Source of the DNA: Telluria aromaticivorans
GTDB taxonomy: Bacteria; Pseudomonadota; Gammaproteobacteria; Burkholderiales; Burkholderiaceae_D
Length of the DNA: 64,000 nt
Direction: 5' to 3'
Assembly: GCF_013003915.1 (NCBI RefSeq)
Contig: NZ_JABAIV010000001.1
Coordinates: 1-64,000, forward strand
The stretch's first letter is position 1; every line of letters begins with the position of its first letter. A program made the translations under genes and the position numbers. Under the pieces are notes generated by a model, which saw nothing but the letters and a program-made list of their open reading frames with translations, was not told where the DNA came from and searched no databases. Below, piece by piece: positions 37,820-47,045 of the stretch.

Positions 37820-39378
37820 TTCTTGTCTTCCTTCATCCCGGCCATGCTGGAGTGATCTCCTTTTACGATGTCTACGATCTCGAAGACGCCTTCCTTCGTT
37901 TGCTTGAATCGGAAGTTGACGTTGTCGCCAACAGCTACCGGGTACGATGAAGTACCAGGGGGCACTTTGAATCCCATTGTCATTGCGGGCCACTGCACAC
38001 TTTGGATCGGGCCATGGGAAATCGTTATTTCTTCCTTCCCGACACTTTCGATCTTGCCTTGGCCACGATGGGTCGCATCCACGGGCTTCGCCTCCGTAGT
38101 AGAAGGACCGGCATCGCCCATTCGCGTCTCGGTCGCCCGCAAACTGGACTCCGAATCGATGAGGAATTGTCCAGAGACGACCACCTGCTGGCCGGCTTCC
38201 AGACCTTTAACGATTTCAGTCCGCCCGTTGCTTTCAATCCCGACCTCAACCTCGGCAGGTTTAAACTTTCCCTCTCCGAGTAAAACCATCACAACGCTGC
38301 GCTTGCCAGTCTGGATCACGGATTCGGACGGGACCGTCAAAGCTGCACTACGCACGGTAGGTGTGAAGTTCACGGTTGCGAACATGCCCGGAACTAAGTT
38401 GTTGCCGGGGTTGGCAATCTCGACTCGAGCATTGAGCGTGCGTGTGGTCTCGTCCACTTGAGGCAGGATTGCGCTGACCTTTCCTTTCAGGACCGTTCCA
38501 GGCAGTGCGGTCGTCCTTGCTTCGACCATATTGCCAAGGCGCACATGCGCTGCGAGTGATTCCGGTACGTTTGCGTTGACCCAAACGGTCGTGACGCCAT
38601 TGAGCTTGAAGAGCGGGGCGCCCGACTCGACCGTCATACCTTCACGCGCTGTCAACTCCGATACCACTCCGCTGATCGGTGCCGTGATGGTGACACGCGG
38701 CTGTGTGCGCCCACTGGCTGCAACAAGCCGGATTTGCTCGTCGGTCATCCCAGCCAAACGCATCCTTTGACGGGATGCATCGACCAGTCCTTCGGGAGCC
38801 GTGCCCCTCATTCTTTTCGCCGCCAGGTACTCCTCCTGTGCAGCAATCCAGTCCGGCACATAGAGTGCCGCAAGCGCCTGTCCCTTCTTTACCGGATCAA
38901 GGGGCGCGCGGACGAAAAGCTTCTCGAGATAGCCGGCCGCGCGGGCCTGCACAAGCGCTACGTCGCGCTCGTTGTATGCAATACTTCCAACTGCCTCAAC
39001 CTTTGGAGCGAGACTTTCGGAGGTAACCTCCGCAACACGGATGCCCAGATTTTGCTGGACACGCGGGCTGATCGATACAGAGCCGTCGTCGCTAACCTCA
39101 TCGGCATACACCGGAACCAGCTGCATGTCCATGAATGGCGACTTGCCCGGCTTGTCAAATTTTTGTCCTGGCACCATCGGGTCGTGCCAATACAGTACCT
39201 TACTTCCTGTCGCAGGATCGACATTGCCACCTGGCTGAGCCTTGGCAGCTGATGGCGGGCCGCCAGCCGGCCCGGCCATGTTCATACCGTTTTTCATGCC
39301 AAGGTGGTACAAACCGTATCCTCCAGCTGCCGTCACGACCAGAAGGATGACGCCGATAACGCTCGGTTTAAGTTTCAT
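37816..39378 (-). CDS. cusB: CusB membrane fusion protein with fused CusF domain
   Basis: A 520-residue periplasmic adaptor. A membrane anchor (residues 6-26) precedes a heavy-metal-binding motif [16 protein letters not shown] then SPFMDMQL (residues 63-86). The hairpin, lipoyl and barrel parts span about 100-420. Residues 445-510 match the copper chaperone Cus[17 protein letters not shown] and WPAMTMGF hold the W/M/M site. In E. coli CusF is a separate protein; here it is tethered to the adaptor. It overlaps both neighbours by 4 bases. Confidence 0.92.
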   Translation of the reverse strand: MKLKPSVIGVILLVVTAAGGYGLYHLGMKNGMNMAGPAGGPPSAAKAQPGGNVDPATGSKVLYWHDPMVPGQKFDKPGKSPFMDMQLVPVYADEVSDDGSVSISPRVQQNLGIRVAEVTSESLAPKVEAVGSIAYNERDVALVQARAAGYLEKLFVRAPLDPVKKGQALAALYVPDWIAAQEEYLAAKRMRGTAPEGLVDASRQRMRLAGMTDEQIRLVAASGRTQPRVTITAPISGVVSELTAREGMTVESGAPLFKLNGVTTVWVNANVPESLAAHVRLGNMVEARTTALPGTVLKGKVSAILPQVDETTRTLNARVEIANPGNNLVPGMFATVNFTPTVRSAALTVPSESVIQTGKRSVVMVLLGEGKFKPAEVEVGIESNGRTEIVKGLEAGQQVVVSGQFLIDSESSLRATETRMGDAGPSTTEAKPVDATHRGQGKIESVGKEEITISHGPIQSVQWPAMTMGFKVPPGTSSYPVAVGDNVNFRFKQTKEGVFEIVDIVKGDHSSMAGMKEDKK

Positions 39379-40679
39379 TTGTAGTCCTGATTATTGGGTG
39401 CAGAAGGGTGGGGCGACTGTGATGATTGAGGGATCAGGAAATTGATTTGCGCCCACAGCCGCGCAGTCTCCATTTCTAGCTCAAGGGCTTGCAACCGAAC
39501 CTCTGTTTCCTCGCGCCGCGCCATCAATACATTCGTCTGTGTTGTCTTGCCCCCGCGGTACGAAGCCATCTCTGCCTCAACTCGCGACTTGGCAAAGGGA
39601 ATCAGTTCGCGTGTGTACCTGGTGTAGCGCTCCCGATTTGACGTCCATTCATTGACCATGCCTTGGAGCTCTGCTACATGTCGGCGCAGGGTTTCATCGC
39701 GTATTGCCTTTGCTTCTTCTACCTGAGCCAGCCGGGCGGTAAGTTCGCGGTCCTGCCGGTTTTTTCGATTCCACTGCAAAGGGACCGAAACACCGACCGA
39801 AACCATGTTGGAATACGACGAACCGCGCTGCTGGTAAGCGACCTCGACGCTCCAATCGGCTTTTCGGTCCGCGCGAGCCAAGCTCGCCTCCGTAACCGCA
39901 ATCTGTTCCTGTTTCGTGGCAACGGCCAGCTCGGGATGATGGTTGAGTTCGCGTTCGAGGTTGGTTAGGTCAAGGCGAACTTCATCGATGCTCGGCTCCC
40001 CCGCGATCGGCAACTGTGCCGCATCGCCAACCCAGCGTGCCAGGCCGATTCTGGCGTCGCGCACACGGCGCTCGATGTCACTTTGCCGATCGTGGAGCCG
40101 TGACAGGCTGGCATGGGCAGCAAGAACTTCCGCCTGCCTTGCCTGGCCGGACCGGTACTGAGCCTCTACAGCGTGTATCTCCAGTTTTGTCCGTACAACC
40201 TGCTCTGACAGTACGCTTGCCATTCGCTGCGTATAGTAGAGATTGAGCCACGCCAAGGCGGTGTCACGCTCCACGGTGGCACTCAATGCAGATTTCTCGG
40301 CAAGTGACCTTTCAGCTTCGCGTTCGAACCGTTCTGACCGCAACCGGCGCTTTTCAGCGCGCGGTAGCTCTTGCATCACGCCGACTCTACGCATCGTCAT
40401 CGAATCGCGATTCAAGGAAAGTCGATCAGGTCCTTCTACAGGAAGGTTTTCCACACCGACCCGCAACACAGGGTCAGGCAGCTGGCCTGCCGCTGCGGCC
40501 ATTTCTCGCTGCGCTGTCGCTGCATAATCCTTTGACGCGAGGAGGCGGGACCGATCGACAGCAACTTTCTGCGCGGCGTATAGCGTTAGCGGCGTGTCGC
40601 CTGCATAAGCGGGCGTGTAAGCGCCGGCCAATAACAAACTTACGACCAGAGGGAATGCTGCAAACTGGGAAGATTTCAT
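39375..40679 (-). CDS. cusC: CusC/CzcC-like outer-membrane efflux channel
   Basis: A 434-residue TolC-family protein. The signal peptide (residues 1-26) ends in TPAYA. Two TolC repeats follow, with long coiled-coil helices and the family stretch SVGVSVPLQWNRKNRQ (about residue 290). First gene of cusC-cusB-cusA, stop and next start overlapping by ATGA. There is no lipobox, unlike enteric CusC. Confidence 0.88.
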   Translation of the reverse strand: MKSSQFAAFPLVVSLLLAGAYTPAYAGDTPLTLYAAQKVAVDRSRLLASKDYAATAQREMAAAAGQLPDPVLRVGVENLPVEGPDRLSLNRDSMTMRRVGVMQELPRAEKRRLRSERFEREAERSLAEKSALSATVERDTALAWLNLYYTQRMASVLSEQVVRTKLEIHAVEAQYRSGQARQAEVLAAHASLSRLHDRQSDIERRVRDARIGLARWVGDAAQLPIAGEPSIDEVRLDLTNLERELNHHPELAVATKQEQIAVTEASLARADRKADWSVEVAYQQRGSSYSNMVSVGVSVPLQWNRKNRQDRELTARLAQVEEAKAIRDETLRRHVAELQGMVNEWTSNRERYTRYTRELIPFAKSRVEAEMASYRGGKTTQTNVLMARREETEVRLQALELEMETARLWAQINFLIPQSSQSPHPSAPNNQDYK

Positions 40680-41999
40680 ATGGGCTTATCGGTTAACGTT
40701 AGCGCGCGAATGGCGAGATCGCTTACAACATACAGCCGGCGCGAACTGAGCAATTATCGGCCTAACGATGCGATGATCTTAGGCCGTTCGAGCTATCAAC
40801 AACCTTACCGCCACATTACTATTCTGTAATGTTAATGTAATTCCAATAGCTGAGGAACTTCAACTATAGGGAAGCGCTACGCCTGTGCCGGTCAGGATGT
40901 AACTGGCTCGGCGTAAAGGATGGCCGCGACTGGTCAGTGTCGTCCCGACCTTGTCGAACAGGGGCAATCGCACGGTTTCAGTGAACTACGCGAGGATGGC
41001 CTGCTTCCCTCCGCAACGACAGGGACAGAGCGACTGCGCTGCGTATCGTTTGAGTGTGTTCAACCCGCCACTTAGAACCTCCGCGCACGCGCACCGTTGT
41101 CGGCGCCGAATGCCGTTGCCCTGCGCGGCTGCGGCTCGAAATCCTCGGCCTTCACCGGATGTGACTGGCGGCGCATCACGACATTTCCAACCTTGCAAGT
41201 TCAGCCACTGAAACCTCCAGCGCCGGGCTGGCGGTCTCACGCGGGTTACTCCTTTGTCTTCGCGACCCATATTTCCCCCAGGCACTGCCCGAGGTGACGC
41301 GGAGTACCGATCCAGATTTCAGCAATCGTGCGTCTGCGCGGAACCCTTACCTCATGGTTTGCCTTCTGCCGGTCGCAACGGACTCAGTCAAGATGTGGCG
41401 CAGTGCTCGCCACCACCATGTTTTAGATTGGAACCGCCGTGATCTGTGGCGAAGGACTGATGATGCTGGCGCCCGTTGCCGATATGCAGCCGCGCTGGAC
41501 CAAAGCGAAGAACAGGTAGCGCAGCCGCACATGCCTGGCATGGCGTTGGTGTGCGAGAAGCCATGCACTGCGGTGTGCTATCGCTCCACCACAATATCTG
41601 CCGACGCTGAATTCGCCTTGACCGAGGCATACGCGGATGGCCGCAAGGCCGAGCCCTCCAAACCGCCGACCTTGGAACCAAGCCGTTTGAACGGCGCTGG
41701 GTGTGTGATCGGCTCGGTCCAAGGTCCCGCCTGCCTGCACTCCTGCTTCGCCGCATGAACGACAGCGCACGCGGCGACAGCACGCGTGACGATGCCCCCC
41801 TAGACTACACCAGCACCTGCCACAGCTCGGTGGTCGCGGAGGGGCGTCGAGCAGGGCTATTCAGGATGCGCTGGCGCCTACGGCTGCCACGGCCCTCGGG
41901 CCTCCTTTGTCGCGGAACCCTTCTTCGCCGCCGAGTTCGGCGCCTCGGCGTCCGTAGCCAGCCGCATTGAGGCGGGCAGGTACCACGGACGCCGAGGGC
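40680..41999. other. 1.3-kb gene-poor region
   Basis: Apart from the cus operator, no frame shows a start with RBS, a recognisable motif or sensible composition. All open frames of 70-150 codons overlap one another on both strands and are rich in R, P, H and C. GC is lower at 40700-40870 and normal after that. It may be an old relic of a lost gene. Confidence 0.6.
40813..40832. promoter_or_regulatory. Palindromic operator candidate of the cus operon
   Basis: ACATTAC, 6 bases (TATTCT), GTAATGT: a perfect 7+7 inverted repeat 134 bases upstream of the cusC start, in an AT-rich stretch. A further TTAATGTAAT follows at once. OmpR-type metal regulators (CusR, CopR, CzcR) bind TTAC/GTAA-type repeats with this spacing. 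Regulator identity is inferred; no cusRS pair is in the window. Confidence 0.6.
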
Positions 42000-42656
42000 C
42001 TACGCCGCCTTGGCGCGGGCGTACTTCTCCATCGCCTCGCGCAGGCGCATGTCCAGCAATTGCGCATGAGCGTAGCCGGGGCTGACCTCGACGATGCCTT
42101 TTCCGGTGTCGAGCAGCAGGCTCGGGAAGCTGCTCACGCCGAGCTTGCGGGCACGCACGAAGTCGGCGCGGGTCTCGGTAATTGCCGCTTCCGAGCGCCA
42201 TTCTTCATGGAAGCGCTCAGGGTCTACCTCATAGCCGACGACCTTCAGTGCGGCCACGGCCGCTGCCGACAGCACCCGGCCGTCGGTCGTGTCCAGCCCC
42301 TCGACATAGAAGGCTTGCTGCAGGGAGCGGAACACGGCCAGCAGGTTTGAGTCCGGAGCGATCCGGCGCGCGGTGACGACGGCACGACAGACCGGCTCGG
42401 TGTCGTACACGAAGTTCTCGCGCGCCAGGAAGGCTTCGCGGTTGAACGGCAAACCGCTGTTGGCCTGCACCCTCTCCCAGTGATCAAGGCGGAAGCGCTT
42501 GCCTGCGTCGTCCAGGATGTCGGTGGCGCCGGCGCGTACGCCGCCGACCACGATCTCCAACTCCAGGCCGGGATGGTGTTCCAGCAGCGTGGTCATTTCC
42601 TTGCCGAATCCGTAGCACCAGGAACACATCGGATCGCCAATATAGATGAGTTTCAT
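42000..42656 (-). CDS. DsbA-family thiol oxidoreductase-like protein
   Basis: A 218-residue cytoplasmic protein (no signal peptide) of the FrnE/DsbA-like group. The active site is CSWC in GDPMCSWCYGF (residues 10-13), and FPSLLLD near residue 175 carries the cis-proline. GGGAGA precedes the ATG at 42656. It follows an SDR gene after 31 bases on the same strand, divergent from a LysR gene, so both are candidates for LysR control. Confidence 0.88.
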   Translation of the reverse strand: MKLIYIGDPMCSWCYGFGKEMTTLLEHHPGLELEIVVGGVRAGATDILDDAGKRFRLDHWERVQANSGLPFNREAFLARENFVYDTEPVCRAVVTARRIAPDSNLLAVFRSLQQAFYVEGLDTTDGRVLSAAAVAALKVVGYEVDPERFHEEWRSEAAITETRADFVRARKLGVSSFPSLLLDTGKGIVEVSPGYAHAQLLDMRLREAMEKYARAKAA

Positions 42657-42687
42657 GTCGTTCTCCCGTCGGGTTGTCGAATCAGCC

Positions 42688-43431
42688 TTAGAAGACGCCG
42701 GCGGTACCGCCACCGTCGACGGCCAGCACGGTGCCGCTGGTGAAGCTGGAGTTGGTCATGTACATCACTGCATCGACGATGTCCTGCACCACGCCGGTGG
42801 TGCCGCTCGGCGCCAGGGTGTTGTAGAACGGGCGCACGCTTTCGTAGTCGCCGTGCAGCGGGGTCTCGATGATGCCGGGGGCTACTGCGTTGACCTTCAC
42901 GTTCATTGGGGCGAGCTCGAGGGCGAGGGCGCGCGTCGCCTGGTTCAGGCCGCCCTTGATCAGGACCGGCAGCAAAGCCGGAACCTTGGCGTTCGGCTGG
43001 ATCCCGATGCTCGCGGTGATGTTGACGATATGACCTTGCTTGCGACCGGTCATGTGCACGGCCGCCTGCTGCGACGGGTAGAAAAAGCCCTTCAGGTTGG
43101 TGGCCACGATCGCATCCACGTCCTCGACGGTGTAGTCGGCGGTTGGCTTGGCAATGAAGATGCCGGCATTGTTGATCAGGATGTCGACCTGGCCGAAGGC
43201 GTCGATCGCGCGGGAGAACATGTCCTGGGCTGTCTGCGGGTCGGCGATGTCGCCGGCCACGGTCAGGAAGTTGTCCGGGTTGCCGAGCTTGGCTGCAGCT
43301 TGGTTCAGGCGTTCCTGGCTGCGGGCGTTGCCGACCACGTTGTAGCCGCGTGCGACGTAGGCTTCTGCGATGGCGAAGCCGATGCCGCTGGATGCGCCGG
43401 TGACGATGACGGTTTTTTGAGTCGTGTTCAT
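42688..43431 (-). CDS. SDR family oxidoreductase
   Basis: A 247-residue SDR. TGASSGIG at residues 11-18, NNAG near 88 and the serine in ITASIGIQ are present, and the C-terminus VLAVDGGG is standard. The usual YxxxK catalytic tyrosine appears to be replaced: after the serine the sequence reads PALLPVLIKGG, so leucine stands where tyrosine is expected. AAGGAG precedes the ATG at 43431. The missing tyrosine suggests altered or lost dehydrogenase activity. Confidence 0.85.
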   Translation of the reverse strand: MNTTQKTVIVTGASSGIGFAIAEAYVARGYNVVGNARSQERLNQAAAKLGNPDNFLTVAGDIADPQTAQDMFSRAIDAFGQVDILINNAGIFIAKPTADYTVEDVDAIVATNLKGFFYPSQQAAVHMTGRKQGHIVNITASIGIQPNAKVPALLPVLIKGGLNQATRALALELAPMNVKVNAVAPGIIETPLHGDYESVRPFYNTLAPSGTTGVVQDIVDAVMYMTNSSFTSGTVLAVDGGGTAGVF

Positions 43432-43665
43432 GTAAATCTCCTTGGGTGTGTCGGTGGGCGCAGCGTTCTTGCTGCGATGGGTCAACTGTACGTTTGCGCG
43501 GCACGGGGATAAATGGGGTTTGACTCAAAGGAATTGATACACGATGTAATGAGTCAGGACCCAAGCACGCGGATCCTCATAGCGGAGCAAGGAGCGGCGG
43601 GATGCTGCGGCAGGCGGGTAAATCCAGTATGATTGCTGCTTGCCCTACCACGAAGCCATGCATCC

Positions 43666-44577
43666 GTGAGCCGCCAATTCGACGACATCCTGCTGGGCAG
43701 CATCGAGCTGTTCTGTTCCGCCGCCGAGCTGGGCAGCTTCACGGCGGCGGCAACGGCGGCGGCCGTGACGCCGGCGGCGGTGAGCCGCGCCGTGTCGCGC
43801 CTCGAAGCGCGCCTCGGCGTGCGCCTGTTCGTGCGCACCACCCGCACCCTGAACCTGACCGAGGCCGGGCGCGATTACTTCATGCATTGCCGTGAGGCGC
43901 TGAACCAGCTGGTCGAGGCCGAACGCCTGGTCACGGGACGCCAAAGCGCTCCTTCCGGCCTCCTGCGCATCAGCATGCCGACGCCTTATGGCCACTATCG
44001 GGTTCTGCCGATCCTTCCCAAGTTCTCGACCTTGTATCCCGACGTCAAAATCGAGTTCCACCTCAGTAACCGCAACGTGGATTTCGTCGAGGAAGGCTTC
44101 GATATGGCCATCCGTGGGCGGGCGCCGCTCGACTCCACGATGATTTCGCGTCCGCTCGAGGACGCCGAGCTGGTTGTCGTGGCCACACCCGGCTACCTGG
44201 CGCGGGCCGGTACGCCGCGCCGGCTGGAAGATCTGGGGGCCCACGACTGCATCCAGTTTGCCCTGCCCAGCACCGGGCGCAATATTCCCTGGTTGTTTCG
44301 CGAGGGGAAAGAGGAGATCGAGCTGGCGACTACCGGCACCTATGGGTGCGCGGAAGACATCCTGGGTGCGGTCACGCTGGCGCGTGCCGGCGCCGGTTTG
44401 TTCCAGACCTACCGCTTCGTCGTCGCGGCCGACCTGCAGCGCGGCCAGCTGGTCGAGGTGCTGGCCGACCATGGGGGGCGGGCGCGCCCCTTCTGCCTCA
44501 TCTACCCGCACGCCCGGCACGTGTCGGCGCGGGTAAGGGCATTCGTCGATTTTCTGGTCGAGTACCTGCGCGCCTGA
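43666..44577 (+). CDS. LysR family transcriptional regulator
   Basis: A 303-residue regulator. The winged helix at residues 8-65 includes SFTAAATAAAVTPAAVSRAVS, and the substrate domain (about 92-300) has RISMPTPYGHYRVLP. The start is taken as GTG at 43666 (VSRQFDDILLG); a TTG 11 codons upstream is open. Divergent from the SDR/DsbA-like pair with 234 bases between, the usual position for a LysR activator of its neighbours. Confidence 0.9.
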   Translation: MSRQFDDILLGSIELFCSAAELGSFTAAATAAAVTPAAVSRAVSRLEARLGVRLFVRTTRTLNLTEAGRDYFMHCREALNQLVEAERLVTGRQSAPSGLLRISMPTPYGHYRVLPILPKFSTLYPDVKIEFHLSNRNVDFVEEGFDMAIRGRAPLDSTMISRPLEDAELVVVATPGYLARAGTPRRLEDLGAHDCIQFALPSTGRNIPWLFREGKEEIELATTGTYGCAEDILGAVTLARAGAGLFQTYRFVVAADLQRGQLVEVLADHGGRARPFCLIYPHARHVSARVRAFVDFLVEYLRA

Positions 44578-44796
44578 ACCGGCGCCCGTCTTCATGAGGC
44601 CGGCAGCGCAAGGCGACGTGCTGGCTATTCATTACACCATGTATCGATTGATGTTCTCCACGCCATCTTTTTCCGGCTGGCGATGCTGCCTATAGTGATG
44701 TTCATGGACGACGCGCTGCGGATGCATCCACAGGCGAAGTCCAACCGGTAAACGCTTACTGGGATCATTCAACCCAAGCATTCCAAGGAGTTCATC

Positions 44797-45009
44797 ATGC
44801 CCTACATTCTCGTACAAGTAACCGACGAAGGCGTCACCCGCGAACAGAAGGCCCGCATCATCGCCGGCGCCACCGACCTCATGGTCGACGTGCTCGGCAA
44901 GGACCCGGCCTCGACCTTCGTGGTCATCGACGAAGTCAATACCGACAACTGGGGGCACGGCGGCGAACTGGTGACGGTGCGGCGCCAGCGCGAGCGCAGC
45001 AAGGGCTGA
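44797..45009 (+). CDS. 4-oxalocrotonate tautomerase family protein
   Basis: A 70-residue small tautomerase. Proline at position 2 (MPYILVQV) becomes the catalytic N-terminal base after methionine removal. TREQKARIIAGATDLMVDVL and TFVVIDEV fit the family. It forms a hexamer or dimer and isomerises enol/keto acids. CAAGGAGTTCATC gives the RBS. Confidence 0.9.
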   Translation: MPYILVQVTDEGVTREQKARIIAGATDLMVDVLGKDPASTFVVIDEVNTDNWGHGGELVTVRRQRERSKG

Positions 45010-45051
45010 ACACGCCGGAAACGCGAAGGGCCTACGAAAAAAGCGCCTGAC

Positions 45052-45502
45052 ATGTTTGCGTACACTCACATGAAGCGCTTCATGACTAGCGCAGACCAAC
45101 TCGATTCCTGCAACTGTTTTGATTCGCGCAAAGCGGCCCGCCTGAACACCAAGCTGTACGAGGATCACCTGGCGGCCGTCGGCGTGACCAGCAAACAATT
45201 CGCGCTGCTGGCCCACCTCGACGAGGCGGGCGCGGCCTCGGTCCGCGACCTGGTCGGGGCACTCGCGATGGAGCGCACAAGCGTCGTGCGCGCCCTCCAA
45301 GCACTCGGGCGGGACGGCCTGGCACGCCAGGCGCCGGACGGGCAGGATGCGCGCCGCAACCTGGTGAGCTTGAGCGCAGCCGGGGGTGCCCTGCTGCAGC
45401 AGGCCATCCCCTGTGGCAGGCTGCGCAATCCGAGCTCGAACGCAAGTCGGCAGCGGACTTGCGCAGCAGGTGCGTGAGACGGTCCGCAGCCTCGAACCCT
45501 GA
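45052..45502 (+). pseudogene. MarR family regulator with frameshifted C-terminus
   Basis: The winged-helix part is intact (LYEDHLAAVGVTSKQFALLAHL, MERTSVVRALQALGRDGL). After about residue 119 the frame goes wrong at 45409-45411: the next frame reads PLWQAAQSELERKSAADLR, and after a second shift at about 45464 a third reads QVRETVRSLEP and stops at 45502. Both are explained by single missing C residues. As given, translation ends at 45477 with a wrong tail of about 23 residues, and the dimerisation helix is lost. Sequencing error is possible. Start may be 45052, 45070 or 45082. Confidence 0.75.
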
Positions 45503-45612
45503 AAATTTTTTGACGGTATGTCTGTATATGCACGCACCGATGCAGTAACTGTCTTGCCGCGATAGTGCATACGCACGCAAGCGGGCAGACCACCAAACAC
45601 AAGGAGAGCAAC

Positions 45613-46422
45613 ATGAACCAATCCATCCCCGGCACAGCCGTCATCACCGGCGCCTCGACCGGCATCGGCGCGTTGTACGCAGAACGCCTGGCCGCACGCG
45701 GCTACGACCTGGTCCTGGTCGCGCGTAACGGGGCGCGCCTGCTGGCACTGTCGGCGCGCCTGCAGGCCGAGACCGGCCGCACCGTGCGCGCCATCAGCGC
45801 CGACCTGACCAGCCCGGACGACCTGCGCCGCATCGAAACCCTGCTGCGCGAGGACAGCAGCATCAGCATGCTGGTGAATAACGCCGGGGTCGGCGCCACC
45901 GCGCCGCTGCTGGCATCCGACGTCGACAAGATGGAAGAGATGATCGGCCTGAACGTCACCGCGCTGACCCGCCTGACCTATGCAGCCGCGCCCGGCTTTG
46001 CCGCGCGCGGCCAGGGCACCATTGTCAACATCGCGTCGATCGTCGCGATCGCCCCCGAGATCCTGAACGGCGTCTACGGCGCCAGCAAGGCCTACGTGCT
46101 GGCGCTGAGCCAGTCGCTCCAGCACGAGCTGGGAGACAAGGGCGTGCGCGTGCAAGCGGTGCTGCCAGGCGCGACCGCGACCGACTTCTGGAGCCTGGCC
46201 GGCACCCCGGTCGAGCACCTGCCGCAGGAAATCGTCATGCGCGCGGATGCCATGGTCGACGCGGCGCTGGCAGGGCTCGACCAAGGCGAACTGGTGACCA
46301 TTCCCGGCCTCGAGGACGGCGCCAAGTACCGGGCCTATGAGGCGGCGCGCCGCGCCATGCACTCCGAGCTGTCGACCTCGACCCCGGCCAGCCGCTACCG
46401 CGGCTGGGCAGCGGCGGCCTGA
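45613..46422 (+). CDS. SDR family oxidoreductase (DltE/YqjQ-like)
   Basis: A 269-residue SDR with TGASTGIG at residues 12-19, NNAG near 89, serine in NIASIVA and catalytic YGASK (about residues 155-159). The C-terminal helix YRAYEAARRAM is longer than usual. AAGGAGAG precedes the ATG. It follows the MarR gene and may be its target; a 110-base gap holds an AT-rich stretch (AAAATTTTTTGACGG, then TATATG) that could be the promoter. Confidence 0.88.
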   Translation: MNQSIPGTAVITGASTGIGALYAERLAARGYDLVLVARNGARLLALSARLQAETGRTVRAISADLTSPDDLRRIETLLREDSSISMLVNNAGVGATAPLLASDVDKMEEMIGLNVTALTRLTYAAAPGFAARGQGTIVNIASIVAIAPEILNGVYGASKAYVLALSQSLQHELGDKGVRVQAVLPGATATDFWSLAGTPVEHLPQEIVMRADAMVDAALAGLDQGELVTIPGLEDGAKYRAYEAARRAMHSELSTSTPASRYRGWAAAA

Positions 46423-46444
46423 ACGCCGGGTCCGCAGGCAGGGC

Positions 46445-46906
46445 TCAATGGCCGGCCGCCTTCGGGTGGCTGCTGTCCGGCACCGTCACCTCGACGGTGT
46501 CGGCCCCCAGGATCCGGTGGGTCGGGTCGGCCAGTTCCAGCTTGATCCTGTGCGGGCCGGGAGCCAGGCCGACGATGATGATCGGGTCGAGGCTGGTATG
46601 GGCCCAGGTCGCGGGTCCCTTGTCGACCGTCACGTGCAGGTGCCCGATGCGCGGCGATACTTCCGCGGCCTTCGGCCCGAAGACGGGCATGATGCGCAAG
46701 TGCTCGGTACGGTATTGGAGGATGATGACCCCGCGCGCCAGTGCTTCGGGGACCGGTGCATGGACGCTCAGCCTGGCGCCAGGCTCGCCGGTGAGCGGCA
46801 GGATGGGCGGCGCCGGCACGCCCTGGGCCACGGCGGCGCCATGGCAGGCGGCGGCGAGCAGCCCTGCGATGCATACGCGTGCATCGACGCGCAGAATGTT
46901 TGGCAT
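46445..46906 (-). CDS. Small exported protein, DUF6130/DUF4399-like
   Basis: A 153-residue protein with a signal peptide (residues 1-27, cut after AAVAQ). The core GHLHVTVDKGPATWAH, VGLAPGPHRIKLELAD and PTHRILG is the pattern of small exported families of unknown role with an immunoglobulin-like fold. GGAGGAG upstream of the ATG at 46906. It converges on the SDR gene. Which of the two DUF numbers is right would need a profile search. Confidence 0.75.
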   Translation of the reverse strand: MPNILRVDARVCIAGLLAAACHGAAVAQGVPAPPILPLTGEPGARLSVHAPVPEALARGVIILQYRTEHLRIMPVFGPKAAEVSPRIGHLHVTVDKGPATWAHTSLDPIIIVGLAPGPHRIKLELADPTHRILGADTVEVTVPDSSHPKAAGH

Positions 46907-47045
46907 GACGCTCCTCCCGGGAAGCCGAAGACCTTCAATCAATATCGTGCGCCGCCGGCCCGCTGTCAAGCAGTTCCGGAATAGCGGCCCAGCTTGCCGC
47001 TAACGGGTCCATACTTTGTAAAGTCGCTCATGTCGGAGAGCCGGA

